Below, one piece after another: positions 9,237 to 17,936 of a stretch of 64,000 bases of DNA; the first letter of the stretch is position 1; each line of letters opens with the position of its first letter. The stretch lies in NCBI RefSeq assembly GCF_024198235.1, contig NZ_JAKCFB010000022.1, forward strand, positions 62,001-126,000. The letters are read 5' to 3'. This DNA comes from Myxococcus dinghuensis. GTDB lineage: Bacteria > Myxococcota > Myxococcia > Myxococcales > Myxococcaceae. The translations under genes and the position numbers were made by a program. The notes beneath the pieces were generated by a model. It worked only from the letters and a program-made list of their open reading frames with translations. It made no database searches and was not told the origin of the DNA.

Positions 9237-10484
9237 ATGTGCGCCTTCCGACGTTTCGCCATCGCCTGGAGCCTCATCCTCGTCGGGCTGACCTCGCGGC
9301 GGGCCTCCGCGGACGTCCCGCCCCTGACGAGCTCGCGCTACGACATCGACGTGTTCCAGGGGCCGGTCATCGCCCCCGTGCGGGTGTCCGGGCTGGCGGG
9401 GGCCTATGCCGCCATCGCGGAGGGCGTGGAGGGAATCGGCGTCAACACGGCCGCGCCCGCCATCCGCTCGCTCTACTCCACCCAGCACGTCGACTACGAC
9501 CTGGCGCTGGCGTTCACCTTCCCCAGCTCGCTGCGCGACACGGACTTCGACAACAACGGCAAGGTGGGCTTCACCTACAACAACTTCATCTTCACCCAGT
9601 TGGGGGGACTGATTCAGTGGGGCCCCTGGGGCGCGGGAGGCCTCGCGTCCCTGCAGACGTATCGCCTGGGCAAGGGCCAGGACCCGGGCGGGCAGCAGCT
9701 CCAGGTGAACTTCACCCGCTTCCAGCTCCAGGTCGCCCGCGGCTTCCTCGACGGAGACCTGACGGTGGGCCTCGGCCTGCGGGCGGTCTCCCTGGACATC
9801 GACAAGGGCGACGACGTCCTGCAGAACCTCGCCGGCATGATTGGCGCCAACGTCGAGGGCGGCGCCATCTGGACGCCCATGGACCTGCCGCTGCGCGCCG
9901 CGCTGTCGCTCAGGGCCCCCGTCAAGGGGAAGCTGAAGCCCAACAGCCCGGCGATCGCCGACGCGGAGGGCAACCTGCTCGTCGCGGGCCTCTACCTGCC
10001 CTTCTCCATCACCCTGCCGTGGGAGATCGAAGCGGGGTTCGCCTACCAGTTCGGCGACCGCCCCCTGCAGATTCCCTGGGGACCGGACCGGGCCGAGCGC
10101 TACGCGGCCCTGCCCCGGCGCAAGCTGCTGCTGACCGGCTCGGTGCTCATCAGCGGCGCCGTCTCGAACGCCATCGGCTTCGAGTCCTTCCTGTCACAGC
10201 GCCTCGAGCGCTCCGGGCGCCGCCTCGTGCTCTCGCCCCGCGTGGGCGCCGAGCTGGAGCCCCTCGAGAACCTGCTCCAGGTGCGGGCGGGCAGCTACCT
10301 GGAGCCCAGCCGCTTCGACCGCACCGGCGCGCGCGTGCACGGCACCCTGGGGGCGGAGGTCCGCCTGTTCCGCTGGTCCGTGTTCGGCCTCGCCTCGCCC
10401 GACGCCGCCTGGCGGGTCAGCGGCTTCATCGACGTGTCCCGCCTCTACTTCGCGTGGGGCGTCGGCGTCGGCAACTGGCACTGA
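9237..10484 (+). CDS. Predicted outer-membrane beta-barrel protein
   Basis: The 415-residue product has a hydrophobic export signal (FAIAWSLILVGL, then SADVPPL). Early in the mature part, GLAGAYAAIAEGVEG followed by VNTAAPA resembles the N-terminal plug region of FadL/PorV-like outer-membrane proteins. The rest alternates hydrophobic and polar residues with many aromatic strand ends, and it ends in a strand with terminal residues VGNWH, fitting a beta barrel. I see no enzyme motif. The ATG at 9237 was chosen over an in-frame ATG at 9165 because the signal peptide begins there. It is convergent with the 10497 gene. Confidence 0.6.
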   Translation: MCAFRRFAIAWSLILVGLTSRRASADVPPLTSSRYDIDVFQGPVIAPVRVSGLAGAYAAIAEGVEGIGVNTAAPAIRSLYSTQHVDYDLALAFTFPSSLRDTDFDNNGKVGFTYNNFIFTQLGGLIQWGPWGAGGLASLQTYRLGKGQDPGGQQLQVNFTRFQLQVARGFLDGDLTVGLGLRAVSLDIDKGDDVLQNLAGMIGANVEGGAIWTPMDLPLRAALSLRAPVKGKLKPNSPAIADAEGNLLVAGLYLPFSITLPWEIEAGFAYQFGDRPLQIPWGPDRAERYAALPRRKLLLTGSVLISGAVSNAIGFESFLSQRLERSGRRLVLSPRVGAELEPLENLLQVRAGSYLEPSRFDRTGARVHGTLGAEVRLFRWSVFGLASPDAAWRVSGFIDVSRLYFAWGVGVGNWH

Positions 10485-10496
10485 GGGCCCTGGAGA

Positions 10497-11501
10497 CTAG
10501 AAGTCCAGCTCCAGCTTTCCGCCGGTGAGCTTCGCCACGCTCTCGTGCAGCGCCGCGTTCACCTGCTTGCGGTACTCGCTCTGCAGGCTCTGGCGCTTCA
10601 CGAGGAGGATGTCCTCGGGGAGCTGGAAGGACACCGCGCGCTGACACAGGACCTCCTGCTTGCGCACGTCCACGAGCTTCACCACCGCGGCATAGCGTCC
10701 GCCCCTGTAGGTGCTCCCCGTCACCTCCAGCGCCGGCTCGTCGATCTCGTCGAAGGCCACGACGTGGGTGATGCGATGGTACGCCGCGCACGGCCCCAGG
10801 TTCGCCCCCTTCCCATCCGTCATCTCGGGGATGCACTGGAAGCCGAGGACGTCTCCGTAGCGCGTGGTGCGCTTCATCCGCGCGGAGCGGTCCTCCGCGA
10901 GGAGGTCCGCATCCAGGACCATCACCCCCCACTTCGACACGGTGGGCAGACCCTCGCAGACCTCCTTGTCCGACGGGGGGCGCGTCAACGCCACTCGAAC
11001 CGCGGCGAACGCGTCGTCGATCCAGGCACGCTTGAGGTGCTCCACCTGCGCCTGGGCCTCCTTCACCGGATCCGGCCCCGTGGGAGCGTCGAACTGGCAC
11101 TCCAGGAGGTCGTGCGAATAGCCCGCGACCACCCAGCCCTGGGCGCTCTTCGCGAGGCACACCGTCGGGACGTAGCCCCCGTCGGTGAGGGCATCCGCCC
11201 ATCTGTCGGACACGACCAGCCCCCGGAACGACATGACGCCGGGGCGCGTGGACTCGAGGGCGACGGTCCCGCACCGGGTGGTGAGCACCTTCTCCCGCTT
11301 CAGGAAGTACCCCTCGACGACGATGCACGCGTCCTGGGGATTCAGGGACTCCAGCGCCGTCGCCCGGGTGAGCAATGGACCGAGCGCCTCGACCCGCGCG
11401 GCGCGCTCCTGAGACACCCGCTGCACGCCCCAGGCGAAGGCCCCCCCCGACAAGAGGGAAAAGACGACCACACCACCCATGATCCATTTCAAGGTGCGCA
11501 C
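10497..11501 (-). CDS. Membrane-anchored protein of unknown function
   Basis: The 334-residue protein begins with GTG at 11501, preceded by GAGGAG nine bases away. One N-terminal membrane segment (residues 6-24) is followed by a large soluble part, most likely outside the cytoplasm. Several cysteines (DACIVVEG, TRCGTV, LECQF, EVCEGL, GFQCIPE, GPCAAY, VLCQRA) may pair. I do not recognise a family. It lies 69 bp downstream of the thioesterase gene on the same strand. Confidence 0.55.
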   Translation of the reverse strand: MRTLKWIMGGVVVFSLLSGGAFAWGVQRVSQERAARVEALGPLLTRATALESLNPQDACIVVEGYFLKREKVLTTRCGTVALESTRPGVMSFRGLVVSDRWADALTDGGYVPTVCLAKSAQGWVVAGYSHDLLECQFDAPTGPDPVKEAQAQVEHLKRAWIDDAFAAVRVALTRPPSDKEVCEGLPTVSKWGVMVLDADLLAEDRSARMKRTTRYGDVLGFQCIPEMTDGKGANLGPCAAYHRITHVVAFDEIDEPALEVTGSTYRGGRYAAVVKLVDVRKQEVLCQRAVSFQLPEDILLVKRQSLQSEYRKQVNAALHESVAKLTGGKLELDF

Positions 11502-11570
11502 AGCGCGAGACTCCTCATCGAACGCGAAGGGAAAGCGGCGCCGCGTCGTGGGCGAAGGCCGGCCCGCGCG

Positions 11571-11999
11571 TCACCGCTGGAGTCGGGAGAGCGCCGCGCG
11601 CAACGGCTCGGGGACAGGCGTGGCCTTGCGGGTCGCCCGGTCCACGAAGACATGGACGAAGTGCCCGTGGGCCGCGGCCTCCGCCGCGCCTTCCTTGAAG
11701 ATGCCGATGCCATAGGTGACCGAGCGCGTTCCCAGCACATCCACCCGCAGCCCCGCGCTCAACCTGTCCGGATAGGCCAGCGGTGCGCGGTAGTTGCACT
11801 TCGACTCCACAACCAACCCAATGACAGGAGCAGCATGAATGTCAAGTCCGCCCTCGTGGATGAGGTAGTGGTTCGCGACGGTGTCGAAGTAGCTGTAGTA
11901 GGTGACGTTGTTGATGTGGCCGTACACGTCGTTGTCCATCCACCGGGTGGTGATGGGTAGGACGTACGGATAGCGCTCCAGCGTCTCGACCTCGGGCAC
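11571..11999 (-). CDS. Acyl-CoA thioesterase (4HBT hotdog family)
   Basis: The 142-residue single hotdog domain carries the 4-hydroxybenzoyl-CoA thioesterase-type signature RWMDNDVYGHINNVTYYSYF (residues 19-38), where Asp21 or Asp23 and the GHINN loop form the active site; these enzymes release free acids from acyl-CoA. The start is GTG at 11999 with GGAGGAGG upstream. It follows the iron alcohol dehydrogenase gene by 17 bp, so the two are likely co-transcribed. A transhydrogenase plus thioesterase pair suggests turnover of short hydroxy or oxo acids, which is inference only. Confidence 0.85.
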   Translation of the reverse strand: MPEVETLERYPYVLPITTRWMDNDVYGHINNVTYYSYFDTVANHYLIHEGGLDIHAAPVIGLVVESKCNYRAPLAYPDRLSAGLRVDVLGTRSVTYGIGIFKEGAAEAAAHGHFVHVFVDRATRKATPVPEPLRAALSRLQR

Positions 12000-12017
12000 G
12001 GCGGCGACCTCCTCCGG

Positions 12018-13325
12018 CTACCAGTAGCCCAGCGCCGACTCGAACAGCCAGGAGAGCACCGGGCGGGACATCTCCCGCGGAGCATTCTGTAGCAGGCGCT
12101 GCTGCGGGAAGGCACCCTCGGTGAGGGCCGCCACGTCCGCCCCGGTGTACCCCACCCCGCCCAGGCCGTTGGGCATGCCCACCGCGCGCATGAGCTGGAT
12201 GAGCCGCTGCGCGAGCACCTCGCCCGCGTCCCCCGGCGCCGCGCCGCGAGCGTCCGCGCCCAGCCACGTCGCGGCCTCCAGGTGACGCTCCGGACTCTCC
12301 TCCGCGGTGTAGCGGAACACCGCGGGCGCGTTGAGGATGACCGCCATGCCGTGGGGGACGAGGGGCTCCTCGCTCGGGTAGCCGGGCGGGCGGAAGTCCT
12401 TCACCAGCCCCGCCACCGCGTAGGCCATGCCATGGGGCGCGTGGACGCCCGCGTTCCCGAAGGCGATACCCGCCAGCGTCGCGGCCCACATGAGCTGCTC
12501 GCGCGCCTCGTGGTCGCCGGCATCCGCGACACCGCGCTCCAGGAACGACCCCATCAGCCGCAGCGCCTCGCGGCAGCCCAGGTCGCTCCAGGGGTTCGCC
12601 CCCTGGCTCATGGGCCTCAGGTGGGGCCGCGGCGGCGCGGTCCGACGGACGAAGGGCCGCGCGGTGTACGACTCCAGCGCGTGGGACAGCACGTCCAGGC
12701 CGCTCGCCGCCACCACCTCTCCCGGCAGGGTCGCGGTGCAGTCGGGGTCCACCAGCGCCTCGGTGGGACGCAGCGCGGGGGACGCGATGCCGGTCTTCGC
12801 CCCCATGGAGAGCAGGTCGAAGATGGTGATGCCGGTGACCTCGCTCCCCGTCCCCGACGTGGTGGGACACGCGATGTGCGGCTTGAGCGGCCCAGGTACC
12901 GGGCGCCCCTCTCCCACCGGCGCGTTCACGTACGTCAGGAAGTCCGCGGGCCACGTCGCGTAGAGGTTGGCCGCCTTGCAGGTGTCGATGACGGAGCCAC
13001 CGCCCAGCGAGACGTAGCCGTCCGGGCGGAAGTCGGCCGCGAAGCGCCAGGCATCCAGGAAGGAGCGGTCCGTGGGCTCGACGCGCACGTCCTGGAACAC
13101 CTCCACCTCCAGCCCGTAGGCGCGCAGCGACTCACGCACCTTCTCGAAGTGCGCCAGTCGCGCCACGCCCGCGTCGGTGAACAGCGCCACGCGCCGCATG
13201 CCGAGCGCCCGGGCCCTGTCGCCGACCTCCGCCAGACAGCCCCGGCCGAACGTGACGCGCGACGCGTCCACCGTGAAGGCCGAGTCGAAGCCCTCGCCCA
13301 CGGCGTGGTAGCGGCAACACTCCAT
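12018..13325 (-). CDS. Iron-containing alcohol dehydrogenase, hydroxyacid-oxoacid transhydrogenase (ADHFE1) type
   Basis: The 435-residue enzyme starts at ATG 13325, just after GGGAGGA; a frame extension of 13 codons upstream has no such site. It has the group III alcohol dehydrogenase features: the nucleotide-binding GGGSVID at 108-114, TTSGTGSE, and metal-binding histidines in SGLDVLSHALESY, HAPHGMAYA and LVPHGMAV. The N-terminal MECCRYH and the overall pattern fit the ADHFE1 branch, which moves hydride between 4-hydroxybutyrate-like hydroxyacids and 2-oxoglutarate. It is followed by the 4HBT thioesterase after 17 bp. Confidence 0.85.
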   Translation of the reverse strand: MECCRYHAVGEGFDSAFTVDASRVTFGRGCLAEVGDRARALGMRRVALFTDAGVARLAHFEKVRESLRAYGLEVEVFQDVRVEPTDRSFLDAWRFAADFRPDGYVSLGGGSVIDTCKAANLYATWPADFLTYVNAPVGEGRPVPGPLKPHIACPTTSGTGSEVTGITIFDLLSMGAKTGIASPALRPTEALVDPDCTATLPGEVVAASGLDVLSHALESYTARPFVRRTAPPRPHLRPMSQGANPWSDLGCREALRLMGSFLERGVADAGDHEAREQLMWAATLAGIAFGNAGVHAPHGMAYAVAGLVKDFRPPGYPSEEPLVPHGMAVILNAPAVFRYTAEESPERHLEAATWLGADARGAAPGDAGEVLAQRLIQLMRAVGMPNGLGGVGYTGADVAALTEGAFPQQRLLQNAPREMSRPVLSWLFESALGYW

Positions 13326-13385
13326 GACAGTCCTCCCGCGTTGCGTTGGGCGACCGGCGTCCACCGGCCGCCACGGCCTTCCGGC

Positions 13386-14366
13386 TCAACAATCGTAGTC
13401 CGGCGGCGTCCCCCCATCCTCGACGCGCACCGGGGTGGGCCCGCCCTGCTCCGCCAGCGACTCCCCGCAGTCCAGCGACGCCGCTCCGGAGAGCGCGCGG
13501 TAGAGCACGCAGGACGCGCGCTCGACGAAGAACGCCTGGCGCGGCCAGTCCGGGCCCCGCGCGGCCAGGATGGCCACGGCGTAGCGCCCACCCTCCGGGA
13601 GCTGGACGAGGCCCACGTCGTTGAGGACGTTGTAGCGCGTGTCGTCCGAGCAGCACCCCGGCGGCAACCACCCGGCCTTGTGCCGCAACGAGGCGCGGGC
13701 CTTCGCCGGCAGCAGCGTCCCCAGCCACCCGCCGCACCCCTCGCGTGGCGTCAGCTCCATCCACCCGAGCAGCCGCGACGTGGGGCCGGGCTTCAGCAGC
13801 GCGCCCCCCTCCAGGCGCTGGAGGAACGACACCGCGTCCACGGCGCAGAGGTAGTTGTCGTTGCCCAGGGCCTGGGGCGAGTTCGTGGCGCGGCGGGGCT
13901 TGCCGTAGTTCCACTTCGTGAGGGCGGTGTTCTTCACCCCCAGGGAGCGCAGGTAGACGTTGACGGCATCGGGTCCACCCACCAGGTCGATGACCTCGCC
14001 GGACGCCTCGTTGTCCGACGTGCGGAACACCTTCTCCGCCAGGGGCGCCACCTTCGCCTCGTCGGCCTTCTTCAGCGCGGCGGCGACCCAGAACACCTTC
14101 GCGGCGCTGGCGGAGACATGAGGCACCGCGTCCGAGGCCCCCGCATACTCCCCGGTGCGCAGGTCGCGCACCGCGATGGCCACGTCCGTCCCGGGCGTCA
14201 GCCTCGCGGCCTCCACCATCAACGCGTCCACCACCGACTGGAGCGACACCCGGGCCCCCGGGCCTGACGCGGCGGGCGGCCCCGCCAGCGCCGCCCCCGC
14301 CACGAGACCGCACACGAGCACCGACCGCGTCACCACCCGCCGTGAGGACTGCCACGTCATCGCCAT
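13386..14366 (-). CDS. Secreted class A beta-lactamase-like serine hydrolase
   Basis: The 326-residue protein has an N-terminal export segment (VVTRSVLVCGLVAGAALA) and penicillin-binding-fold motifs: SAAK at 87-90 as the SxxK nucleophile motif, SDN at 117-119, and a KAG triad (RHKAGW) about residue 230 replacing KTG. Together they mark a beta-lactamase2-family serine hydrolase. The canonical ExxLN of true class A lactamases is not evident, so it may be a peptidoglycan or ester hydrolase rather than a resistance enzyme. Two in-frame ATGs (14366, 14360) are possible. It is 60 bp upstream of the alcohol dehydrogenase gene. Confidence 0.75.
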   Translation of the reverse strand: MAMTWQSSRRVVTRSVLVCGLVAGAALAGPPAASGPGARVSLQSVVDALMVEAARLTPGTDVAIAVRDLRTGEYAGASDAVPHVSASAAKVFWVAAALKKADEAKVAPLAEKVFRTSDNEASGEVIDLVGGPDAVNVYLRSLGVKNTALTKWNYGKPRRATNSPQALGNDNYLCAVDAVSFLQRLEGGALLKPGPTSRLLGWMELTPREGCGGWLGTLLPAKARASLRHKAGWLPPGCCSDDTRYNVLNDVGLVQLPEGGRYAVAILAARGPDWPRQAFFVERASCVLYRALSGAASLDCGESLAEQGGPTPVRVEDGGTPPDYDC

Positions 14367-14428
14367 GGTCCACCCCGCGCGCGAAGCCTACCGCGCCGGG
14401 ACCGGACCGCGCGCCCTTCCCGACGGCG

Positions 14429-16294
14429 TCAACCGTTCTCGGGCAGCGCGCGGAGCAGATGGAGGAGGAACGACGGGAAGCCCAGTTGCCCCCGGTCCCC
14501 CAACGCCCATCCGGACTCCAGCAGCTCCCGGTGCGCGGACAGGCGCGCGCGCCGCAACGCCAACCACGCCCCGCGCTCGGAGAGGTCCCGCGTCCGGAAG
14601 GCGGCGGAGAGCCGCCTGGACTCCTCCATCGCGTTCCGGAACTCCCACGACAAGAGGCCCCGCGCCCGCGCCTGCGCCTCCTCCTGCTCCGACGTGGCCT
14701 CCAGCGCCAGACGCAGCTCGTCGAAGCGGTCGGTCAGTCGCTGGACTTCGCGCCCATGGTTCCGCTCCCAGGCCTGCTTGTCGGTCTCGCTCAGCGTGGC
14801 CTGGAGCGCGGCGTCCTCCCGCCAGCTTCGCAGGGCGGCCTCCAGGTCCTTGCGCGCGTTGTGCTCCTCGCGGTCGAGCTGGGCCCGGCGCCCCTCCAAC
14901 AGGTCGATCTCCGTCCGGTCCACGTCGACGCCGCGAAGGCGGAGGTCACGCATCCACCCATGCAGGGCTTGCTGCGCCTCGATGTGCTGGGCGTTCGCGT
15001 CGCGCCAGTCCTTCTCGCGCTGGCGGGAGTCGCGCTCGCGCCGTGCGAGCTCGACGCGGGAGTCGTCCAACATCCGCCGCGCCTCCTTGCGGCGCGCCTC
15101 CCATCGCAGGACCTGCCGCACCACGGGATGGCGGAGATAGGCCCCCCGGGCACTCCACAACCCGAGCGCCCCGAAGGCACCGACACCCAGCAACCACCCG
15201 GCGGAGGCCGCCACGCTCGGAACGAGACCCAACGCGGCCGTGGCGAGGAGGCCGGTGGCCATCTGTTGGTCGCCCGAATGCTCCGGTCCGAACGCGAGCG
15301 CCGGCCGGCCGCGAGGCTCCAGCCAGCTTCTCATCACCTCCGCGGGGCCCGACTCCTCGGAGGGAGAGGATTCCGGGCGAGCCTCTCCCCTCCACGACGC
15401 GAGCGCCGCGACGTCCAGCGCGGGGACCTCCTCCGCGGGGAGCGCCAGCATCGCCCGGAACCGCGCCACCGCGTCCCGCACCCTCGGGAAGGGTGACGCC
15501 TGGAGCGCCTGGAACACGGCGGACCGCTCCGGCGCCTCGTAGTCCTTGCGCTTGAACAGGAGACAGTCGTCGCCTCCCTGCAAGCGCGTCCAGAGCGACG
15601 GCTCGTGCGCGAGCGCGACCAGCGAGAGCCACACGCTCCACGCCGGGAAATGGTCGAGCCGACCGTGGAAGGCCCCCGGCGGACGGCGCGGGTGCTGGTA
15701 GTGGGCGTGCCCGAACTCGTGGCCCACCGCGCCCTCGAGGGCCGGGACGAACATGCCGTCGTAGTCGACGAGCCGGAGCCCCTCGGGCGTCACGAGGACG
15801 TTGCCGTGGTGGAGGTCACCATGCGCGATGCCCGCGGCGCGCAGCGAGGCCAGCAACTCCAACCACTCGACCGCGAGCGCGAAGAGGGCCCCGGGGTGTT
15901 CGAGGTTCGCGGCGACGTGGCGCTCCAGGGACTCCCCCTGGACCCAGTCCATCTTGACGGCGGGCCACCAGCGGCCACGCACGAGCACCCCCCGAGCAAG
16001 GAACGTGAACCCGACCGTCTCCGGCACCCAGTGCAGGGACAGGTGCCGCTCGAACTCCAGGTAGCGCGACTCCAGGTCCTTCGGGATGGGTCGCGTGAAG
16101 CACCGCACCGCGAAGGCCTGCTCGCCGTGCTGGACCTTGTACGTGGTCGCGAAGGCGCCCGCGCGCGGACGAGGCAACCCCGCGAGCGCGCCGGTCCCCG
16201 TCTCCACGACTCCCTCCCGCAGCGCCTCGTCCGAGAAGGCCCGCCGCGGATGCTGGAGCGCCAGTTGGTAGTCGCTGTCCGACGGGAACGTCAT
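14429..16294 (-). CDS. Protein kinase of TerY-P module, with membrane and coiled-coil regions
   Basis: The 621-residue protein opens with a divergent Ser/Thr kinase domain (about 1-290): HGD at 158-160 (catalytic loop HGDLHHGN) and DYDG at 177-180 in the DFG position. The beta-3 lysine position reads AVR (Arg64) where most kinases have AVK. Two hydrophobic stretches at about 344-382 could be membrane segments, followed by a long Arg/Glu-rich coiled coil to about 600. It is last in a four-gene cluster with PP2C (4 bp upstream), vWA and a zinc-binding protein, the set known as the TerY-P phosphorylation triad and proposed to act in stress signalling. Confidence 0.8.
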   Translation of the reverse strand: MTFPSDSDYQLALQHPRRAFSDEALREGVVETGTGALAGLPRPRAGAFATTYKVQHGEQAFAVRCFTRPIPKDLESRYLEFERHLSLHWVPETVGFTFLARGVLVRGRWWPAVKMDWVQGESLERHVAANLEHPGALFALAVEWLELLASLRAAGIAHGDLHHGNVLVTPEGLRLVDYDGMFVPALEGAVGHEFGHAHYQHPRRPPGAFHGRLDHFPAWSVWLSLVALAHEPSLWTRLQGGDDCLLFKRKDYEAPERSAVFQALQASPFPRVRDAVARFRAMLALPAEEVPALDVAALASWRGEARPESSPSEESGPAEVMRSWLEPRGRPALAFGPEHSGDQQMATGLLATAALGLVPSVAASAGWLLGVGAFGALGLWSARGAYLRHPVVRQVLRWEARRKEARRMLDDSRVELARRERDSRQREKDWRDANAQHIEAQQALHGWMRDLRLRGVDVDRTEIDLLEGRRAQLDREEHNARKDLEAALRSWREDAALQATLSETDKQAWERNHGREVQRLTDRFDELRLALEATSEQEEAQARARGLLSWEFRNAMEESRRLSAAFRTRDLSERGAWLALRRARLSAHRELLESGWALGDRGQLGFPSFLLHLLRALPENG

Positions 16295-16298
16295 GCCC

Positions 16299-17033
16299 TC
16301 ACGCTCCTACCGTCAACCGCAGCAGCGTGACGTCGTCGTTGCGCAGCCGCCCCGCGCCCCGCAGCTCCTCGACGAAGGCGTCGTGTCGTGCCGCCGCGCC
16401 GGGCGGGGGCAACCGGCGCCACGGCTGTCGCCCCGCCTCGTGCTCCAGGAGGAACCAGCACGCGAGCGCATCCGTCATCAAGAGCAGGCTGTCGCCCGGC
16501 TGGAGGTTCCCCGTGGCGCTCACCGCCCGCTCCTCCAGGCCCGCGTTGCGCGCCGCGTGCGTGGAGACGAGATAGGGGTTCGTCCCCAGGGCCTCCGAGG
16601 TCTCCACGGGGAATGCCCGGAGGAGCACGTCCCCTCGAACGTGGAAGAGACACGAGTCGCCCACGGCCAGGGCGGTCCAGGTGGAGCCCACCACGCTGAC
16701 GCCGAGCAGCGTCGCGAAGGCCCCCTGGTGCGCCTTCTCCCGCGCATACCAGGGCAGTTCGCGCGCGCCGACGTCCTCGTGCCATGCCCGTCGAAGCCCC
16801 GGCAGGACCTCGAGCAAGGCCCGAGCGTCCTGGAGGAGCCCCTGGACATACGCCTGCGCGAGGGAGCGGGCCCACGGACCGGAGAAGAGGCTCTCCGTCG
16901 CGCCATCGGCCACCGCGGCATGCAGCGGGGTGCCACCGGAGGGGATGACGCCGGAGCACGCGTGCGCGTCCTCGTTCTCCGAGGGCGCGTTGCCGGCCTT
17001 CTGGACCCACAGCACGTCGGATTCGATTCGCAC
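16299..17033 (-). CDS. PP2C-family protein phosphatase of TerY-P module
   Basis: The 244-residue PP2C-like domain protein has NEDA near residue 20 and VADGAT (41-46), which supply the metal-binding Asp residues, then GVSVVGSTWTALAVGDSCLF in the core (113-132) and a late NDDVTLL segment with the final metal-binding Asp. It would remove phosphate from Ser/Thr residues set by the adjacent kinase. The start is GTG at 17033 with a weak ribosome site, 9 bp after the vWA stop, so translation is probably coupled. Kinase, phosphatase and vWA in one operon is the diagnostic context. Confidence 0.85.
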   Translation of the reverse strand: MRIESDVLWVQKAGNAPSENEDAHACSGVIPSGGTPLHAAVADGATESLFSGPWARSLAQAYVQGLLQDARALLEVLPGLRRAWHEDVGARELPWYAREKAHQGAFATLLGVSVVGSTWTALAVGDSCLFHVRGDVLLRAFPVETSEALGTNPYLVSTHAARNAGLEERAVSATGNLQPGDSLLLMTDALACWFLLEHEAGRQPWRRLPPPGAAARHDAFVEELRGAGRLRNDDVTLLRLTVGA

Positions 17034-17042
17034 GGTGGGGCG

Positions 17043-17882
17043 CTAACCGAGGTTGCTGGGGCGCGTTCCGATGTTCAGGAACTTGATGAGCGACACGATG
17101 TCCGCGTTGAAGACGAAGCCACGCGCGCCATCGCGAACCGAGTGCCCCTCCTCCCGCGCGGCGACGTGCATCCCCGGCGTCAGGGGACTGGAGAGGCGGA
17201 AGAGCAACTGCGCGTGCTCGTCCGGCAGGCCCGCCTCCGTGTCGGGGAACTGGATGGGCGTGGCGGGGTTCGACGAGAGGTGGACGTTGAGCAGGAGCAC
17301 CTCGCCATCCGCGCTGCGCAATCGCCGCAAGGCGGAAGCCGCGGGGGTCGGATCCCCATCCGTGGGCTGGCCGTCGGAGATGTTCACCACCAGCGGCGGG
17401 AAGCCCACGGGGTGCTCGCGCAACCACCCTCCGACCAGCTCCATCGCGTGGCGCAGCACCTCGCACATGGGTGTGGGGCCATTCGCCATGGGCTCGAACC
17501 AGATGGGGAAGCGGACCTTCTCCTTGACGAGGCCGCCCATCCCGTCCTCCCGCTCGCGGACCCGCTCCTCCAGCCGCGCCGGGGAATGACCGATCTCACT
17601 GATGGGCACCAGCCCCCGTCCCGCCAGGGAGCCGGAGAACGCCGGCCCCACGCGCTCGCCGTAGCCGAGCACCCCGACATGGAAATAGTCCCGGATGCCA
17701 TCCTCGCGCGCGCAGCGCACCACCAGGTTCTGGAGCAGCCGGTTGGTGACGTCCGCCACCCCTTCCGACTTCTTGCGGCTCCCCGAGACGCCCCCGAACG
17801 GATCGTCCATGGAGCCCGACTGGTCGACGAGGAGGAGGATGCTCGCGGGATGATTGCGACTGATTTCCGCCGTATAGGCCAT
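17043..17882 (-). CDS. vWA-domain protein (TerY-like)
   Basis: The 279-residue protein is a von Willebrand factor A domain with an intact MIDAS: DQSGS at residues 20-24, the Thr in NGPTPM (about 136), and the Asp in NISDGQPTDG (about 170). TerY-type vWA proteins bind partners in a metal-dependent, phosphorylation-controlled way. AGGGGACGC precedes the ATG at 17882. It sits 54 bp downstream of the zinc-binding protein gene and 9 bp upstream of PP2C. Confidence 0.85.
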   Translation of the reverse strand: MAYTAEISRNHPASILLLVDQSGSMDDPFGGVSGSRKKSEGVADVTNRLLQNLVVRCAREDGIRDYFHVGVLGYGERVGPAFSGSLAGRGLVPISEIGHSPARLEERVREREDGMGGLVKEKVRFPIWFEPMANGPTPMCEVLRHAMELVGGWLREHPVGFPPLVVNISDGQPTDGDPTPAASALRRLRSADGEVLLLNVHLSSNPATPIQFPDTEAGLPDEHAQLLFRLSSPLTPGMHVAAREEGHSVRDGARGFVFNADIVSLIKFLNIGTRPSNLG

Positions 17883-17936
17883 GCGTCCCCTGACAACGGC
17901 GCCGCTATCGGCGTGAAAGGGGAATCTAGCAAACGG

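Noticed and set aside
6873..9488. N-terminal extension of the helicase reading frame to 1855 residues
   Set aside because: The extension is antisense to the secreted-protein and amidase genes, is Arg/Gly-rich without any domain, and a good ribosome site lies at 6872.
13386..14366. Antibiotic-resistance class A beta-lactamase
   Set aside because: SxxK and SDN are present, but KTG reads KAG and no ExxLN is evident, so true lactamase activity is not supported.
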